A stretch of DNA of 64,000 nucleotides from Lachnospiraceae bacterium. GTDB taxonomy: Bacteria; Bacillota; Clostridia; Lachnospirales; Lachnospiraceae. Below, piece by piece: positions 1 through 8,683 of the stretch; positions within the stretch are counted from its first letter, which is position 1, and every line of letters begins with the position of its first letter. The notes under the pieces were generated by a model that saw nothing but the letters and a program-made list of their open reading frames with translations, searched no databases and was not told the origin of the DNA. The DNA lies in the NCBI GenBank assembly GCA_902362715.1, contig CABIXN010000007.1, positions 1 to 64,000 of the forward strand, in the 5' to 3' direction. A program made the translations under genes and the position numbers.

Positions 1-23
1 TGCTGATATTTTTGACATAGAAA

Positions 24-83
24 ATGCTCCCTCCTAAGCAAACAAGTTTTTATTATTTCACTTGTCTACCTAGAAGGGAGCAT
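24..83 (-). terminator. Long inverted repeat downstream of csp, probable terminator
   Basis: ATGCTCCCT (24-32) pairs with AGGGAGCAT (75-83), and ACAAGT (42-47) pairs with ACTTGT (60-65), with CTA/TAG between. Read on the minus strand the hairpin is followed by TTTTC. It lies about 100 nt past the cold-shock gene stop, so it may end that transcript; the short T-run makes this uncertain. Confidence 0.45.
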
Positions 84-186
84 ATCAATTTTGGACTTGT
101 CCGAAATCGGTACCCTCTTTTGTCTTTGTTTTCTGCAAAAAAATTCAACAACAGATTACATCATCTATTAATACTATTGTTAAGAA

Positions 187-393
187 TTAAGCTTCGAGAC
201 GATTTACATTGGCTGCCTGAGGACCCTTGTCCCCCTCAACAACTTCAAATTCAACCGGTTCTCCCTCTTTTAATTCCTTGAATCCATCCATGTTTAATGC
301 GGAAAAATGTACAAATACATCATTTCCTTCTGCATCAGAAATAAACCCATAACCTTTTTTTGCATTAAACCATTTTACAGTTCCCTGCTGCAT
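187..393 (-). CDS. csp: Cold-shock protein, CspA/CspB family
   Basis: A 68-residue single cold-shock domain, the usual family length. RNP1 (KGYGFI, residues 13-18) and RNP2 (VFVHF, 26-30) are intact, as is the N-terminal [12 protein letters not shown] block. Such proteins bind single-stranded RNA and DNA and act as RNA chaperones in the cytoplasm. It is monocistronic, with a good AGGAGG-type site before the ATG and its own promoter and structured leader at 425-482. Family membership is certain; which Csp paralogue it is cannot be told. Confidence 0.95.
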   Translation of the reverse strand: MQQGTVKWFNAKKGYGFISDAEGNDVFVHFSALNMDGFKELKEGEPVEFEVVEGDKGPQAANVNRLEA

Positions 394-424
394 AAAAACT
401 TCCTCCTAATACCTTCTAAAAAAT

Positions 425-439
425 TGCACATTTTGTGCA
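425..439 (-). repeat. Inverted repeat at the 5' end of the csp leader
   Basis: TGCACA (425-430) and TGTGCA (434-439) form a 6-bp stem just downstream of the predicted transcription start. Cold-shock mRNAs commonly carry structured 5' leaders; a role in temperature control is inference. Confidence 0.4.
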
Positions 440-453
440 TGTTTCACAATTTC

Positions 454-482
454 AATTTAACACATTCGTCAATATTTGTCAA
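454..482 (-). promoter_or_regulatory. Sigma-A promoter of csp
   Basis: On the minus strand TTGACA (477-482), a 17-nt spacer and TAAATT (454-459). This gives a leader of about 50 nt before the csp ATG. Confidence 0.7.
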
Positions 483-500
483 TCGAAACCTAGAATTTAA

Positions 501-1415
501 CTAACTTTTACGTTCGGTATCCTGGTGAACCGTAATATCCATCTGTGGAAAGGGGATTTCAATCCCATTTTCATCCAGTGTATACTTTATCTGCTCTGTA
601 ATCCGCCATCTGGCTTTCCAATATTCTTCTGTTGAAACCCAGGTGCGAATGCCGATCATAACTGCAGAATCTGCCAGTTCAGATACAAATACCTGAAATT
701 CTTCCTCCGGCAGACGGGAAGGGTCCTGCTTTACCACTTCCGAAATCACTTCTTTTGCTTTTTTTAGGTCCGACTGATAAGATACCCCTACTTTCATGTC
801 AATCATACGTTTGTTCTGATGTGTGAAATTAATCAGGCTGCAGTTTGACAGGGCCCCATTTGGCAGAATCACCGTTTTATTATCCACCGTAACAAGCTTT
901 GTATAAAACAGCTGTATCTCAGAAACTGTTCCCTCGTTGCCATGAGTATCTTCTTTAATGTAATCCCCTACAACAAAAGGTTTTAACAGTAAGATCAGAA
1001 CACCACCGGCAAAATTGGACAACGTTCCCTGCAGTGCCAGTCCCACCGACAATCCTACCGACCCGATAATTGCTATCACGGAACTTGCTGTAATCCCGAA
1101 TTTACCCAGCACAATCATAATCAGAAAAAAGTACAAAGCCACATTCAGCAGATGATCCAGGAATTGTTTTAATCCTTCATCCAGATTTGTTTTTGCAAGT
1201 GTTTTCCTCACAAGCTTTCTTATAAATTTAATAACTCTGATCCCGATCAGCAGTACAATTACCGCAATCAAAAGCTTTACAAGAAAATCTATCACTTCCG
1301 GCGCTTTATCCGCAAAGTATTTTTCAAATGTTTTCCAGCTGATAATATTTACATTTTCAGACAGCGTTTCTGTCACAGTATCAACAATATTGTGATTCGA
1401 TGATAAAAAAAACAT
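501..1415 (-). CDS. mscS: Small-conductance mechanosensitive channel, MscS family
   Basis: The 304-residue protein has three N-terminal membrane segments (about 40-60, 85-105, 110-135). The pore-lining third helix is Gly/Ala-rich (IIGSVGLSVGLALQGTLSNF), followed by the beta domain (PFVVGDYI) and a C-terminal alpha/beta domain. MscS channels open under membrane tension and release solutes on hypo-osmotic shock. It starts 17 nt after the DUF1015 stop with GGAG before the ATG, so it is probably the last gene of the leu-ilv-ser operon. The channel family is clear; a link to serine metabolism is not implied by the sequence. Confidence 0.92.
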   Translation of the reverse strand: MFFLSSNHNIVDTVTETLSENVNIISWKTFEKYFADKAPEVIDFLVKLLIAVIVLLIGIRVIKFIRKLVRKTLAKTNLDEGLKQFLDHLLNVALYFFLIMIVLGKFGITASSVIAIIGSVGLSVGLALQGTLSNFAGGVLILLLKPFVVGDYIKEDTHGNEGTVSEIQLFYTKLVTVDNKTVILPNGALSNCSLINFTHQNKRMIDMKVGVSYQSDLKKAKEVISEVVKQDPSRLPEEEFQVFVSELADSAVMIGIRTWVSTEEYWKARWRITEQIKYTLDENGIEIPFPQMDITVHQDTERKS

Positions 1416-1432
1416 AGTTATCTCCAGTTATT

Positions 1433-2701
1433 TTAAATACAGCTTACAGGAAACTCCCCAGGCTTCCCTATATAATGAATAAACAGGCCGCTTCGCAGCT
1501 TTGGTTCAAACCAGGTAGATTTCGGCGGCATCAAAAGTCCTGCGTCAGCCACTGCAAACAGCTGTCCAATGGCGGTTGGATACATAGCAAAAGCAGCTTT
1601 ACAGTCAAGACTGCAGCGGCGCTCTAACTCATCAAGCCCCCGGATCCCACCTACAAAATCAATCCGTGTATCGGTTTTCGGATCAGAAATCCCCAGCACA
1701 GGATCCAGCAGGAGCTCCTGCAGAAGCGACACATCCAAAGACTTCACAGGGTCATCCGGAATATCTTTGCCATCAATGGTGCAAAGATACCATTTACCTC
1801 CAAGATACATAGAAAACTCACCTGCGTTCTCCGGTTTCCGAAATTCTTCAGCTACCGGCTTCACATGGAATATTGTTCCCATTTTTTTCAGAAATTCTTC
1901 TTCAGACATTCCATTTAAATCTTTGACTGCCCGGTTATAATCAAGGATCATCAGCTGATCATCAGGAAACAGCACAGACAAGAAATAATTAAAGGCTTCC
2001 TCTCCGGAATATCCCGGATGCTCTGCTCTTCGTTTCAGACCTACCTTCACAGCTGAGGCTGCCCGGTGGTGGCCGTCTGCAATATAAATCTCATGAATCC
2101 CTTCAAATGCTTCTTTTAAAGCTTTAATATCTCCTTCTTTCTGAATTATCCATACTCTGTGGCGGATTCCATCAGAAGCAGTAAAATCATATTCTGCCTC
2201 ATTCTGTTTCGTACGCTCCACAATTCGATTTATTGTTTCGCAGGACCGGTAAGCCAGAAAAATAGGACCTGTCTGAGCATTGCAGACATCCACATGCCGG
2301 ATCCTGTCCTGCTCTTTCTCCTCCCTTGTATTCTCATGCTTTTTAATCACGCCATTCTGATAATCGTCAATGGAAGCGCAGGCTGTAATTCCCGTCTGGG
2401 TCCTTCCATCCATAGTTAATTCATAAACGTAATAACAGGGCTTTTCATCTCTGATAAAATCACCGTCTTCTACCATTTTCCATAAAGTATCATGGGCTCT
2501 TTCATAAACCTCTGGCGCATAAGTATCTACAGAATCATCAAACTGTGTTTCCGCTCTGTCAATTTTTAAAAAGGATTCCGGCTCCCCTTCCACTTCTCTT
2601 TTCGCTTCTTCTCTGTTGTAAACATCATAGGGAAGCGCCGCTATTTTTTCTGCTTTTTCTCTGCAGGGCCGGATGCCCGCAAAGGGTCTGATTACTGCCA
2701 T
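1433..2701 (-). CDS. DUF1015 family protein, linked to serine biosynthesis
   Basis: A 422-residue soluble protein of the DUF1015 (COG4198) family. Conserved-looking blocks are RPFAGIRP at the N-terminus, KKHENT (120-125) and IADGHHRAASA, with D209-G210-H211-H212-R213. The DGHHR block resembles the catalytic motif of ParB/sulfiredoxin-fold proteins, a fold that includes free-serine kinases; that similarity is inferred by eye. It follows serA in the same orientation, separated by a hairpin. The AGGAAAGGA site supports the ATG start. No serB is visible in the operon, so a phosphoserine- or serine-related phosphotransfer role is tempting but unproven. Confidence 0.85.
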   Translation of the reverse strand: MAVIRPFAGIRPCREKAEKIAALPYDVYNREEAKREVEGEPESFLKIDRAETQFDDSVDTYAPEVYERAHDTLWKMVEDGDFIRDEKPCYYVYELTMDGRTQTGITACASIDDYQNGVIKKHENTREEKEQDRIRHVDVCNAQTGPIFLAYRSCETINRIVERTKQNEAEYDFTASDGIRHRVWIIQKEGDIKALKEAFEGIHEIYIADGHHRAASAVKVGLKRRAEHPGYSGEEAFNYFLSVLFPDDQLMILDYNRAVKDLNGMSEEEFLKKMGTIFHVKPVAEEFRKPENAGEFSMYLGGKWYLCTIDGKDIPDDPVKSLDVSLLQELLLDPVLGISDPKTDTRIDFVGGIRGLDELERRCSLDCKAAFAMYPTAIGQLFAVADAGLLMPPKSTWFEPKLRSGLFIHYIGKPGEFPVSCI

Positions 2702-2727
2702 ATTTTCATTTCCTTTCCTGTTATATG

Positions 2728-2775
2728 AAAAACTGCTGCAAATATGAGGAATATATACCTGTTTTGCAGCAGTTT
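2728..2775 (-). terminator. Hairpin plus T-tract between serA and DUF1015
   Basis: A perfect 13-bp stem, AAACTGCTGCAAA (2730-2742) with TTTGCAGCAGTTT (2763-2775), around a 20-nt loop. On the minus strand it is followed by five T residues. It could be a partial terminator that lowers expression of DUF1015 and mscS relative to serA, or an attenuator. No antiterminator was recognised. Confidence 0.65.
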
Positions 2776-2814
2776 CTAAAGTTGCTCAGAATGTGGAGCT
2801 TAAATCACACTGAA

Positions 2815-3978
2815 TTATTTAATTACTCTGACTCTTAATACGCCTTCCAAAGCAGCAAGCTTCTCAGTTACTTCCGCTGTGGCAGACGCATCCAGGTCAA
2901 ACAGAGAATATGCATAATCGCCGCGGCTCTTATTTGTCATATCAGAAATATTAATGCCGGCTTCACCCAAAACGGATGTACAGCGAGCAATCATATTCTG
3001 AACATTTTTGTGGAGGATAGCAATACGAGCTGCTCCGCTGCATACTCCCATATTGCAGTTGGGATAATTTACGGAATTTGTAATATTTCCGTTCTCAATA
3101 TAATCTATAATTTCCTTTACCGCCATCACTGCACAGTTATCTTCAGACTCTTCTGTGGAAGCTCCCAGGTGTGGAATTACAAGACAGCCTTCTTTTCCTG
3201 CTGTAGCAGGAGTGGGGAAATCAACTACATATTTTTTTACTTTTCCTGCTTCTAAAGCAGCTGCCATTGCTTCTTCATCTACAAGCGTATCTCTGGAGAA
3301 GTTTAAAAATACAACGTTATCCTTCATCATATCAATTGCTTCTTTGTTGATCATTTTCTTTGTAGTATCCAGCAAAGGCACATGAATGGTAATAAAATCA
3401 CATTCTCTGTAAATATCTTCTGCTGTGATCACATGTTTTACAGCTTTGTCTACATTCCAGGCTGCATTTACAGAAAGATACGGATCATATCCGTAAACTT
3501 CCATCCCCAGTGCACATGCTGCATTTGCAACTCTGACGCCGATGGCTCCCAGACCAATAACTCCAAGCTTTTTGCCCATAATTTCTGTTCCTGCAAAAGC
3601 TTTTTTGGCTTTTTCGGCAGCTTTTGCAATGTTTTCGTCAGCTGCATTCTCTTTTACCCAGTCAATACCTCCGGTAATATCACGGGAAGCCAGAAGCATT
3701 CCTGCAATTACAAGCTCCTTTACACCGTTTGCATTTGCACCCGGGGTATTAAATACAACGATTCCTTTTTCTGCGCACTTATCCAGGGGAATATTATTCA
3801 CCCCTGCTCCTGCACGGGCAATTACTTCCAAAGACTTTGGAAGCTCCATATCATGCATAGCCGCACTTCTTACTAAAACTGCTCTGGCCTCATTGATATC
3901 ATCTGTTTTCTGATATGCATCTGTAAACAGATCTAAACCGCAGGCAGCGATTGGATTTAAACAATTATACTGAATCAT
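2815..3978 (-). CDS. serA: D-3-phosphoglycerate dehydrogenase
   Basis: Oxidises 3-phosphoglycerate to 3-phosphohydroxypyruvate with NAD, the first step of serine synthesis. The 387-residue protein has a split substrate domain, a Rossmann motif GLGAIG (142-147), the catalytic PHLGAST block with its histidine, and a C-terminal ACT-type domain (about 315-387) likely to sense serine. It is the short form without the intervening ASB domain. AGAGGA precedes the ATG. It lies 36 nt after serC in the same operon, which fits the pathway order. Confidence 0.95.
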   Translation of the reverse strand: MIQYNCLNPIAACGLDLFTDAYQKTDDINEARAVLVRSAAMHDMELPKSLEVIARAGAGVNNIPLDKCAEKGIVVFNTPGANANGVKELVIAGMLLASRDITGGIDWVKENAADENIAKAAEKAKKAFAGTEIMGKKLGVIGLGAIGVRVANAACALGMEVYGYDPYLSVNAAWNVDKAVKHVITAEDIYRECDFITIHVPLLDTTKKMINKEAIDMMKDNVVFLNFSRDTLVDEEAMAAALEAGKVKKYVVDFPTPATAGKEGCLVIPHLGASTEESEDNCAVMAVKEIIDYIENGNITNSVNYPNCNMGVCSGAARIAILHKNVQNMIARCTSVLGEAGINISDMTNKSRGDYAYSLFDLDASATAEVTEKLAALEGVLRVRVIK

Positions 3979-4014
3979 GATTTTTCCTCTTTTCTCTCAA
4001 CACACTTTTTATTT

Positions 4015-5097
4015 TTAAGCATTTTCAGCTTCGAATTTTTTCATAAATTCTACCAATTTCTCAACGCCTTCTTTTGGCATTGCATTGTAAATAGAAGCTC
4101 TCATACCGCCAACAGTTCTGTGGCCTTTGAGGTTTTCAAAGCCTGCCTCTTTTGCTTCTGCAACAAATTTTGCATCCAGATCCTTATCTCCTGTTACAAA
4201 CGGAACATTCATAAGAGAACGGTCTTCTTTTCTAACTGTTCCTTTAAACATCTTACTGCTGTCAAGGAAATCATAAAGAACCGCTGCTTTTTCTTCATTG
4301 CGTTTTTTCATTGCTTCTAGACCGCCAAGGCCCTTGATCCATTTAAACACTTTTCCACAGATATAAATACCGTAACATGGCGGTGTATTGTACATAGAAC
4401 CATTGTCTGCCTGTACTTTGTAGGACATCATAGTCGGTACCCACTGTGGGAGATCTTCCCGGATCAAATCTTCCCGGATAATTACAATCTGTACTCCGGA
4501 AGGTCCTACATTTTTCTGAACGCCTCCGTATACCAGACCGAATTTTGTTACATCAAGGGGTTCTGATAAGAAACAGGATGAAATATCTGCTACAAGGGTT
4601 TTCCCTTTTGTATTCGGAAGTTCATGGAATACCGTTCCGTAAATTGTGTTATTCATACAGATATAGACATAGTCTGCATCCTCATCAATTGGAAGATCAG
4701 AACAATCCGGAATATAGGAAAAAGTCTCATCTTCTGAGGAAGCAACTTTATTTACCTTTCCGTATTTCTGAGCTTCTACATAGGCCTTTTTCGCCCACTG
4801 GCCGGTAACAATATAGTCAGCCACACCGTTTTTCATCAGATTCATAGGAACCCCTGCAAACTGCAGTGCAGCTCCGCCCTGTAAAAACAGTACCTTGTAA
4901 TTATCAGGAATATTCATCAGTTCTCTTAGATCTGCTTCAGCCTCATCAATAATCGTCTGAAACATTTTAGAACGATGGCTCATTTCCATTACAGACATAC
5001 CGCATCCACGGTAATCCATCATTTCTTCCTGAGCTTCTTTTAATACTTCTTCCGGTAATACTGCCGGACCAGCTGAGAAATTATACACTCTGCTCAT
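4015..5097 (-). CDS. serC: Phosphoserine aminotransferase
   Basis: Transfers the amino group of glutamate to 3-phosphohydroxypyruvate, giving O-phosphoserine. The 360-residue fold-type I PLP enzyme has the usual family length and start (MSRVYNFSAGPAVLP) and the PLP lysine K195 in YGGVQKNVGPSG. AGGAGG lies 8 nt before the ATG. It sits between ilvB and serA, so one transcript probably delivers two of the three classical serine enzymes; the phosphatase SerB is not in the window. Confidence 0.96.
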   Translation of the reverse strand: MSRVYNFSAGPAVLPEEVLKEAQEEMMDYRGCGMSVMEMSHRSKMFQTIIDEAEADLRELMNIPDNYKVLFLQGGAALQFAGVPMNLMKNGVADYIVTGQWAKKAYVEAQKYGKVNKVASSEDETFSYIPDCSDLPIDEDADYVYICMNNTIYGTVFHELPNTKGKTLVADISSCFLSEPLDVTKFGLVYGGVQKNVGPSGVQIVIIREDLIREDLPQWVPTMMSYKVQADNGSMYNTPPCYGIYICGKVFKWIKGLGGLEAMKKRNEEKAAVLYDFLDSSKMFKGTVRKEDRSLMNVPFVTGDKDLDAKFVAEAKEAGFENLKGHRTVGGMRASIYNAMPKEGVEKLVEFMKKFEAENA

Positions 5098-5128
5098 TAT
5101 TTTTATCCTCCTGCTTTTATAAGCTATT

Positions 5129-6808
5129 TTAAGACTGTTTCATGTCCTGCTCATCAAAGACTTCACTGATGGCGGCTCCCGGAGCTACCATAGGCCATAC
5201 CTTCTCGTCACAGTCAATGATACAGTCGATTAAAATCGGTGTTTTCATGGCAAGGGCCTTCTCAAGAGCCGCATCAAGCTCCTGACGGTTTGTCACCCGG
5301 ACGCCGTCTGCTCCCATAGCCTCTGCCAGTTTTACAAAATCCACACTGTCATTTAAAACAGTATGTGAGTATCGTTCTTCATAGAACAGATTCTGCCACT
5401 GACGTACCATACCCAGCACATGATTATTCACAACTACCTGAATCAAAGGCAGCCGTTCTCTTACCGCTGTGGCAATCTCATTCATATTCATTCGAAAACA
5501 GCCGTCACCGGCGATATTTATTACCCGTTTATCCGGTCTTGCAAGCTGTGCTCCGATGGCTGCGCCCAGGCCGTATCCCATTGTGCCAAGTCCCCCTGAA
5601 GTAATAAAGGTTCTTGGTTTTTGATATCTGTAAAACTGTGCGGCCCACATCTGGTGCTGTCCTACTTCTGTGACAATTATAGCATCTCCGCCGGTTTTTT
5701 CATATATCTGTTTCATGATATACGGACCGCTTAACCCCTCAGCCGGATACTTCATAGGGAATTTTAATTTATATTCTTTGATTTTTTCAATCCATTCATC
5801 ATGGTTCTGCTGAGGCAGCTTTTTATTGACAGCTTTTAAAATTTCCCGGATATCACCCATAACACTGGCATCGGTCACAATGTTTTTATTGATTTCAACC
5901 GGATCCACATCAAACTGCAGAATCTTTGCTTTGTCTGCAAAACGTTTCGCATTTCCCGTTACACGGTCGCTGAACCGGACACCTACAGCAATCAAAAGAT
6001 CACATTCACTGACGCCGTAGTTAGATGCCTTTGTTCCGTGCATACCAAGCATTCCGGTATAAAGTTCATTTGTCCCGGAAAAAGCGCCTTTTCCCATGAG
6101 GGAATCCGTAACCGGAGCCTGAACTTTTGAAACAAACTCTAAAAGCTCCTGGTCTGCATCTGCTATCACAGCGCCTCCGCCTGCAAATATAAACGGCCGC
6201 TTTGACTGCTGTATCATTTCCACTGCCCTGTGGATATCTTCATCTGTCATCTTATCCGTCACCCGGGCAATGGGATCTATTTTCTGACAGGTGTATTCTG
6301 TTACTTCTGCCGTCACATCCTTAGGAATATCCACAAGCACCGGCCCCGGACGCCCTTTCCCTGCTATACGGAAAGCTCTCCTTATTACACCGGCCAGGTC
6401 CTTTACGTCCTTCACAATAAAATTATGCTTTGTAATAGGAGTTGTGATTCCTGTAATATCTATCTCCTGAAAACTGTCTTTCCCAAGCAGCGGCACTCCA
6501 ACGTTACAGGTAATTGCCACCATTGGAACAGAATCCATATAGGCAGTGGCAATGCCGGTTACCAGATTTGTAGCTCCCGGTCCTGATGTGGCAAAACATA
6601 CTCCTGTTTTTCCGGTAGCTCTGGCATACCCGTCTGCGGCATGAGATGCTCCCTGCTCATGGGAAGTTAATACATGGTGAATCTCACTGCTGTGTTTGTA
6701 CAGCTCATCATATAAGTTTAAAATCGCTCCGCCCGGATAACCAAATACAGTATCCACGCCCTGTTCTTTCAAACATTCTATTACTATCTGTGCGCCTGTC
6801 AGCTGCAT
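5129..6808 (-). CDS. ilvB: Acetolactate synthase large (catalytic) subunit
   Basis: Condenses pyruvate into acetolactate, or pyruvate with 2-ketobutyrate, for valine, leucine and isoleucine. At 559 residues it has the three ThDP-enzyme domains: the N-terminal domain with catalytic E51 (SHEQGASHAADG), the central FAD domain, and the C-terminal ThDP/Mg domain starting at GDGCFRMNMNE. The C-terminus reads VAPGAAISEV, typical of biosynthetic ALS. No ilvN regulatory subunit follows; serC is next, 31 nt on. The ribosome site is weak (GGGGA), and a stem-loop lies upstream at 6845-6875. Confidence 0.95.
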   Translation of the reverse strand: MQLTGAQIVIECLKEQGVDTVFGYPGGAILNLYDELYKHSSEIHHVLTSHEQGASHAADGYARATGKTGVCFATSGPGATNLVTGIATAYMDSVPMVAITCNVGVPLLGKDSFQEIDITGITTPITKHNFIVKDVKDLAGVIRRAFRIAGKGRPGPVLVDIPKDVTAEVTEYTCQKIDPIARVTDKMTDEDIHRAVEMIQQSKRPFIFAGGGAVIADADQELLEFVSKVQAPVTDSLMGKGAFSGTNELYTGMLGMHGTKASNYGVSECDLLIAVGVRFSDRVTGNAKRFADKAKILQFDVDPVEINKNIVTDASVMGDIREILKAVNKKLPQQNHDEWIEKIKEYKLKFPMKYPAEGLSGPYIMKQIYEKTGGDAIIVTEVGQHQMWAAQFYRYQKPRTFITSGGLGTMGYGLGAAIGAQLARPDKRVINIAGDGCFRMNMNEIATAVRERLPLIQVVVNNHVLGMVRQWQNLFYEERYSHTVLNDSVDFVKLAEAMGADGVRVTNRQELDAALEKALAMKTPILIDCIIDCDEKVWPMVAPGAAISEVFDEQDMKQS

Positions 6809-6844
6809 GTTCCAAGTCCCCGCTTTCTTCTTCTATAAGTTTAA

Positions 6845-6875
6845 GGTGGAGACAGAAGGTTCATCCGTCTCCACC
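6845..6875 (-). other. Intercistronic stem-loop between ilvD and ilvB
   Basis: GGTGGAGAC (6845-6853) pairs perfectly with GTCTCCACC (6867-6875) over 9 bp with a 13-nt loop. No T-tract follows, so it is not a standard terminator. It may mark an mRNA processing or stability site between the two cistrons. Confidence 0.5.
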
Positions 6876-6913
6876 GATCAATTTTTATGTTCTCTCTTCC
6901 GAACTTTCTTTTT

Positions 6914-8584
6914 TTATTTTTCAGGTGTTCTAAGAATAGCTCCTGTATTTCCGGAAGTAACTAAGGATGCATAACGAGCCAGGTAACCGGTTGTGATCTT
7001 CGGTTCTCTTGGTTCCCATTTTGCACGGCGCGCTTCCATCTCTTCATCAGATACATCAACATTCAATGTATTTTCCGGAATATTGATTTTAATAATATCG
7101 CCCTCTTCAATCAGAGCAATTGGTCCGCCCACTGCGGCTTCCGGGGATACATGTCCTATAGATGCGCCTCTAGATGCACCTGAGAAACGGCCGTCTGTGA
7201 TCAGCGCTACAGAAGAACCCAGGCCCATACCTGCAATTGCAGAAGTAGGATTTAACATTTCTCTCATACCAGGTCCGCCTTTTGGCCCCTCATACCGGAT
7301 TACAACAACATCACCGGCCACAATTTTTCCGCCTTTGATTGCTGCGATTGCATCTTCTTCACAGTCAAATACACGGGCAGGTCCCTGGTGAACCATCATT
7401 TCTTCTACTACTGCAGAACGTTTTACTACTGCAGAATCCGGTGCAATATTTCCTTTCAGCACTGCAATTCCGCCAGTCTTGCTGTAAGGATTGTCAATTG
7501 GACGAATTACTTCCGGATTTTTATTCTCACAGCCCTTTATGTTTTCTGCAATTGTTTTTCCGGTAGCAGTAATCAGGTCTGTATAAAGAAGTCCTAATTT
7601 ATCAAGCTCATTCATCACTGCATATACGCCGCCTGCTTCATTTAAGTCTTCCATATAAGTAGGACCTGCCGGCGCTAAATGACAAAGGTTTGGCGTCTTG
7701 GCACTTAATTCGTTGGCGATATCCAGGTTAATTTCCACGCCTGCTTCATGTGCGATAGCAGGAAGATGCAGCATGGAGTTTGTAGAACATCCAAGGGCCA
7801 TATCAATGGTCAGTGCATTCATAAATGCTTTTTCATTCATAATATCTCTTGGGCGGATATTTTTCTCAAGGAGCTCCATAACCTTCATACCTGCATGTTT
7901 TGCAAGCTTCAATCTTTCAGAATAAACGGCCGGAATGGTTCCATTTCCCTGAAGTCCCATACCGATGGCCTCTGTAAGACAGTTCATGGAGTTTGCAGTG
8001 TACATACCGGAACAGGATCCGCAGGTAGGACACACTTTATTTTCATATTCAAGCACTTCATCTTCTGACATTGTACCTGCAGCGTAAGAACCAACTGCTT
8101 CAAACATAGAAGAAAGGCTTCTCTTTTTCCCTTTTACTTTTCCGGCCAGCATCGGACCGCCGCTTACAAATACAGTTGGAATGTTCAGTCTTGCAGCTGC
8201 CATTAACAGTCCCGGAACATTTTTATCACAGTTGGGCACCATTACAAGAGCATCGAACTGATGCGCCAGTGCCATACATTCTGTTGAATCGGCAATCAGA
8301 TCTCTAGTTACAAGAGAATATTTCATTCCTGTATGTCCCATAGCAATACCATCGCATACCGCAATGGCAGGGAACACAATTGGAGTACCGCCGGCCATGG
8401 CAACGCCCATTTTTACAGCATCAACAATTTTGTCGATATTCATATGGCCCGGCACAATTTCATTATAAGAACTTACAATACCAACCAGAGGTCTTTCCAG
8501 CTCTTCCTTTGTGAAACCCAGAGCATTAAACAAAGATCTGTGAGGCGCCTGCTGGATTCCTTTTGTTACATTATCACTTCTCAT
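6914..8584 (-). CDS. ilvD: Dihydroxy-acid dehydratase
   Basis: Dehydrates 2,3-dihydroxy-isovalerate or 2,3-dihydroxy-3-methylvalerate to the 2-keto acids of the valine and isoleucine pathways. The 556-residue IlvD/Edd-family protein has the iron-sulfur cysteines in PNCDKNVPG and [17 protein letters not shown], and the C-terminal [12 protein letters not shown] block. AAGGAG precedes the ATG. It lies between leuB and ilvB and is clearly part of the branched-chain amino acid operon. Confidence 0.96.
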   Translation of the reverse strand: MRSDNVTKGIQQAPHRSLFNALGFTKEELERPLVGIVSSYNEIVPGHMNIDKIVDAVKMGVAMAGGTPIVFPAIAVCDGIAMGHTGMKYSLVTRDLIADSTECMALAHQFDALVMVPNCDKNVPGLLMAAARLNIPTVFVSGGPMLAGKVKGKKRSLSSMFEAVGSYAAGTMSEDEVLEYENKVCPTCGSCSGMYTANSMNCLTEAIGMGLQGNGTIPAVYSERLKLAKHAGMKVMELLEKNIRPRDIMNEKAFMNALTIDMALGCSTNSMLHLPAIAHEAGVEINLDIANELSAKTPNLCHLAPAGPTYMEDLNEAGGVYAVMNELDKLGLLYTDLITATGKTIAENIKGCENKNPEVIRPIDNPYSKTGGIAVLKGNIAPDSAVVKRSAVVEEMMVHQGPARVFDCEEDAIAAIKGGKIVAGDVVVIRYEGPKGGPGMREMLNPTSAIAGMGLGSSVALITDGRFSGASRGASIGHVSPEAAVGGPIALIEEGDIIKINIPENTLNVDVSDEEMEARRAKWEPREPKITTGYLARYASLVTSGNTGAILRTPEK

Positions 8585-8683
8585 AAATTTTCTCCTTAAT
8601 TTATATATATCTTTCCCGCATCTTTTGGGACTTCTAAAACGGCTTGTCCGCCTGTTTATAACTTGTTATTTGTGGCCTGCTTC

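Noticed and set aside
24..281. Plus-strand open frame of 85 codons over csp
   Set aside because: Antisense to the cold-shock gene, no ribosome site, and it runs through a hairpin.
3382..3876. Plus-strand open frame of 164 codons opposite serA
   Set aside because: Cys/Ser/Phe-rich low-complexity translation typical of an antisense frame; serA is certain.
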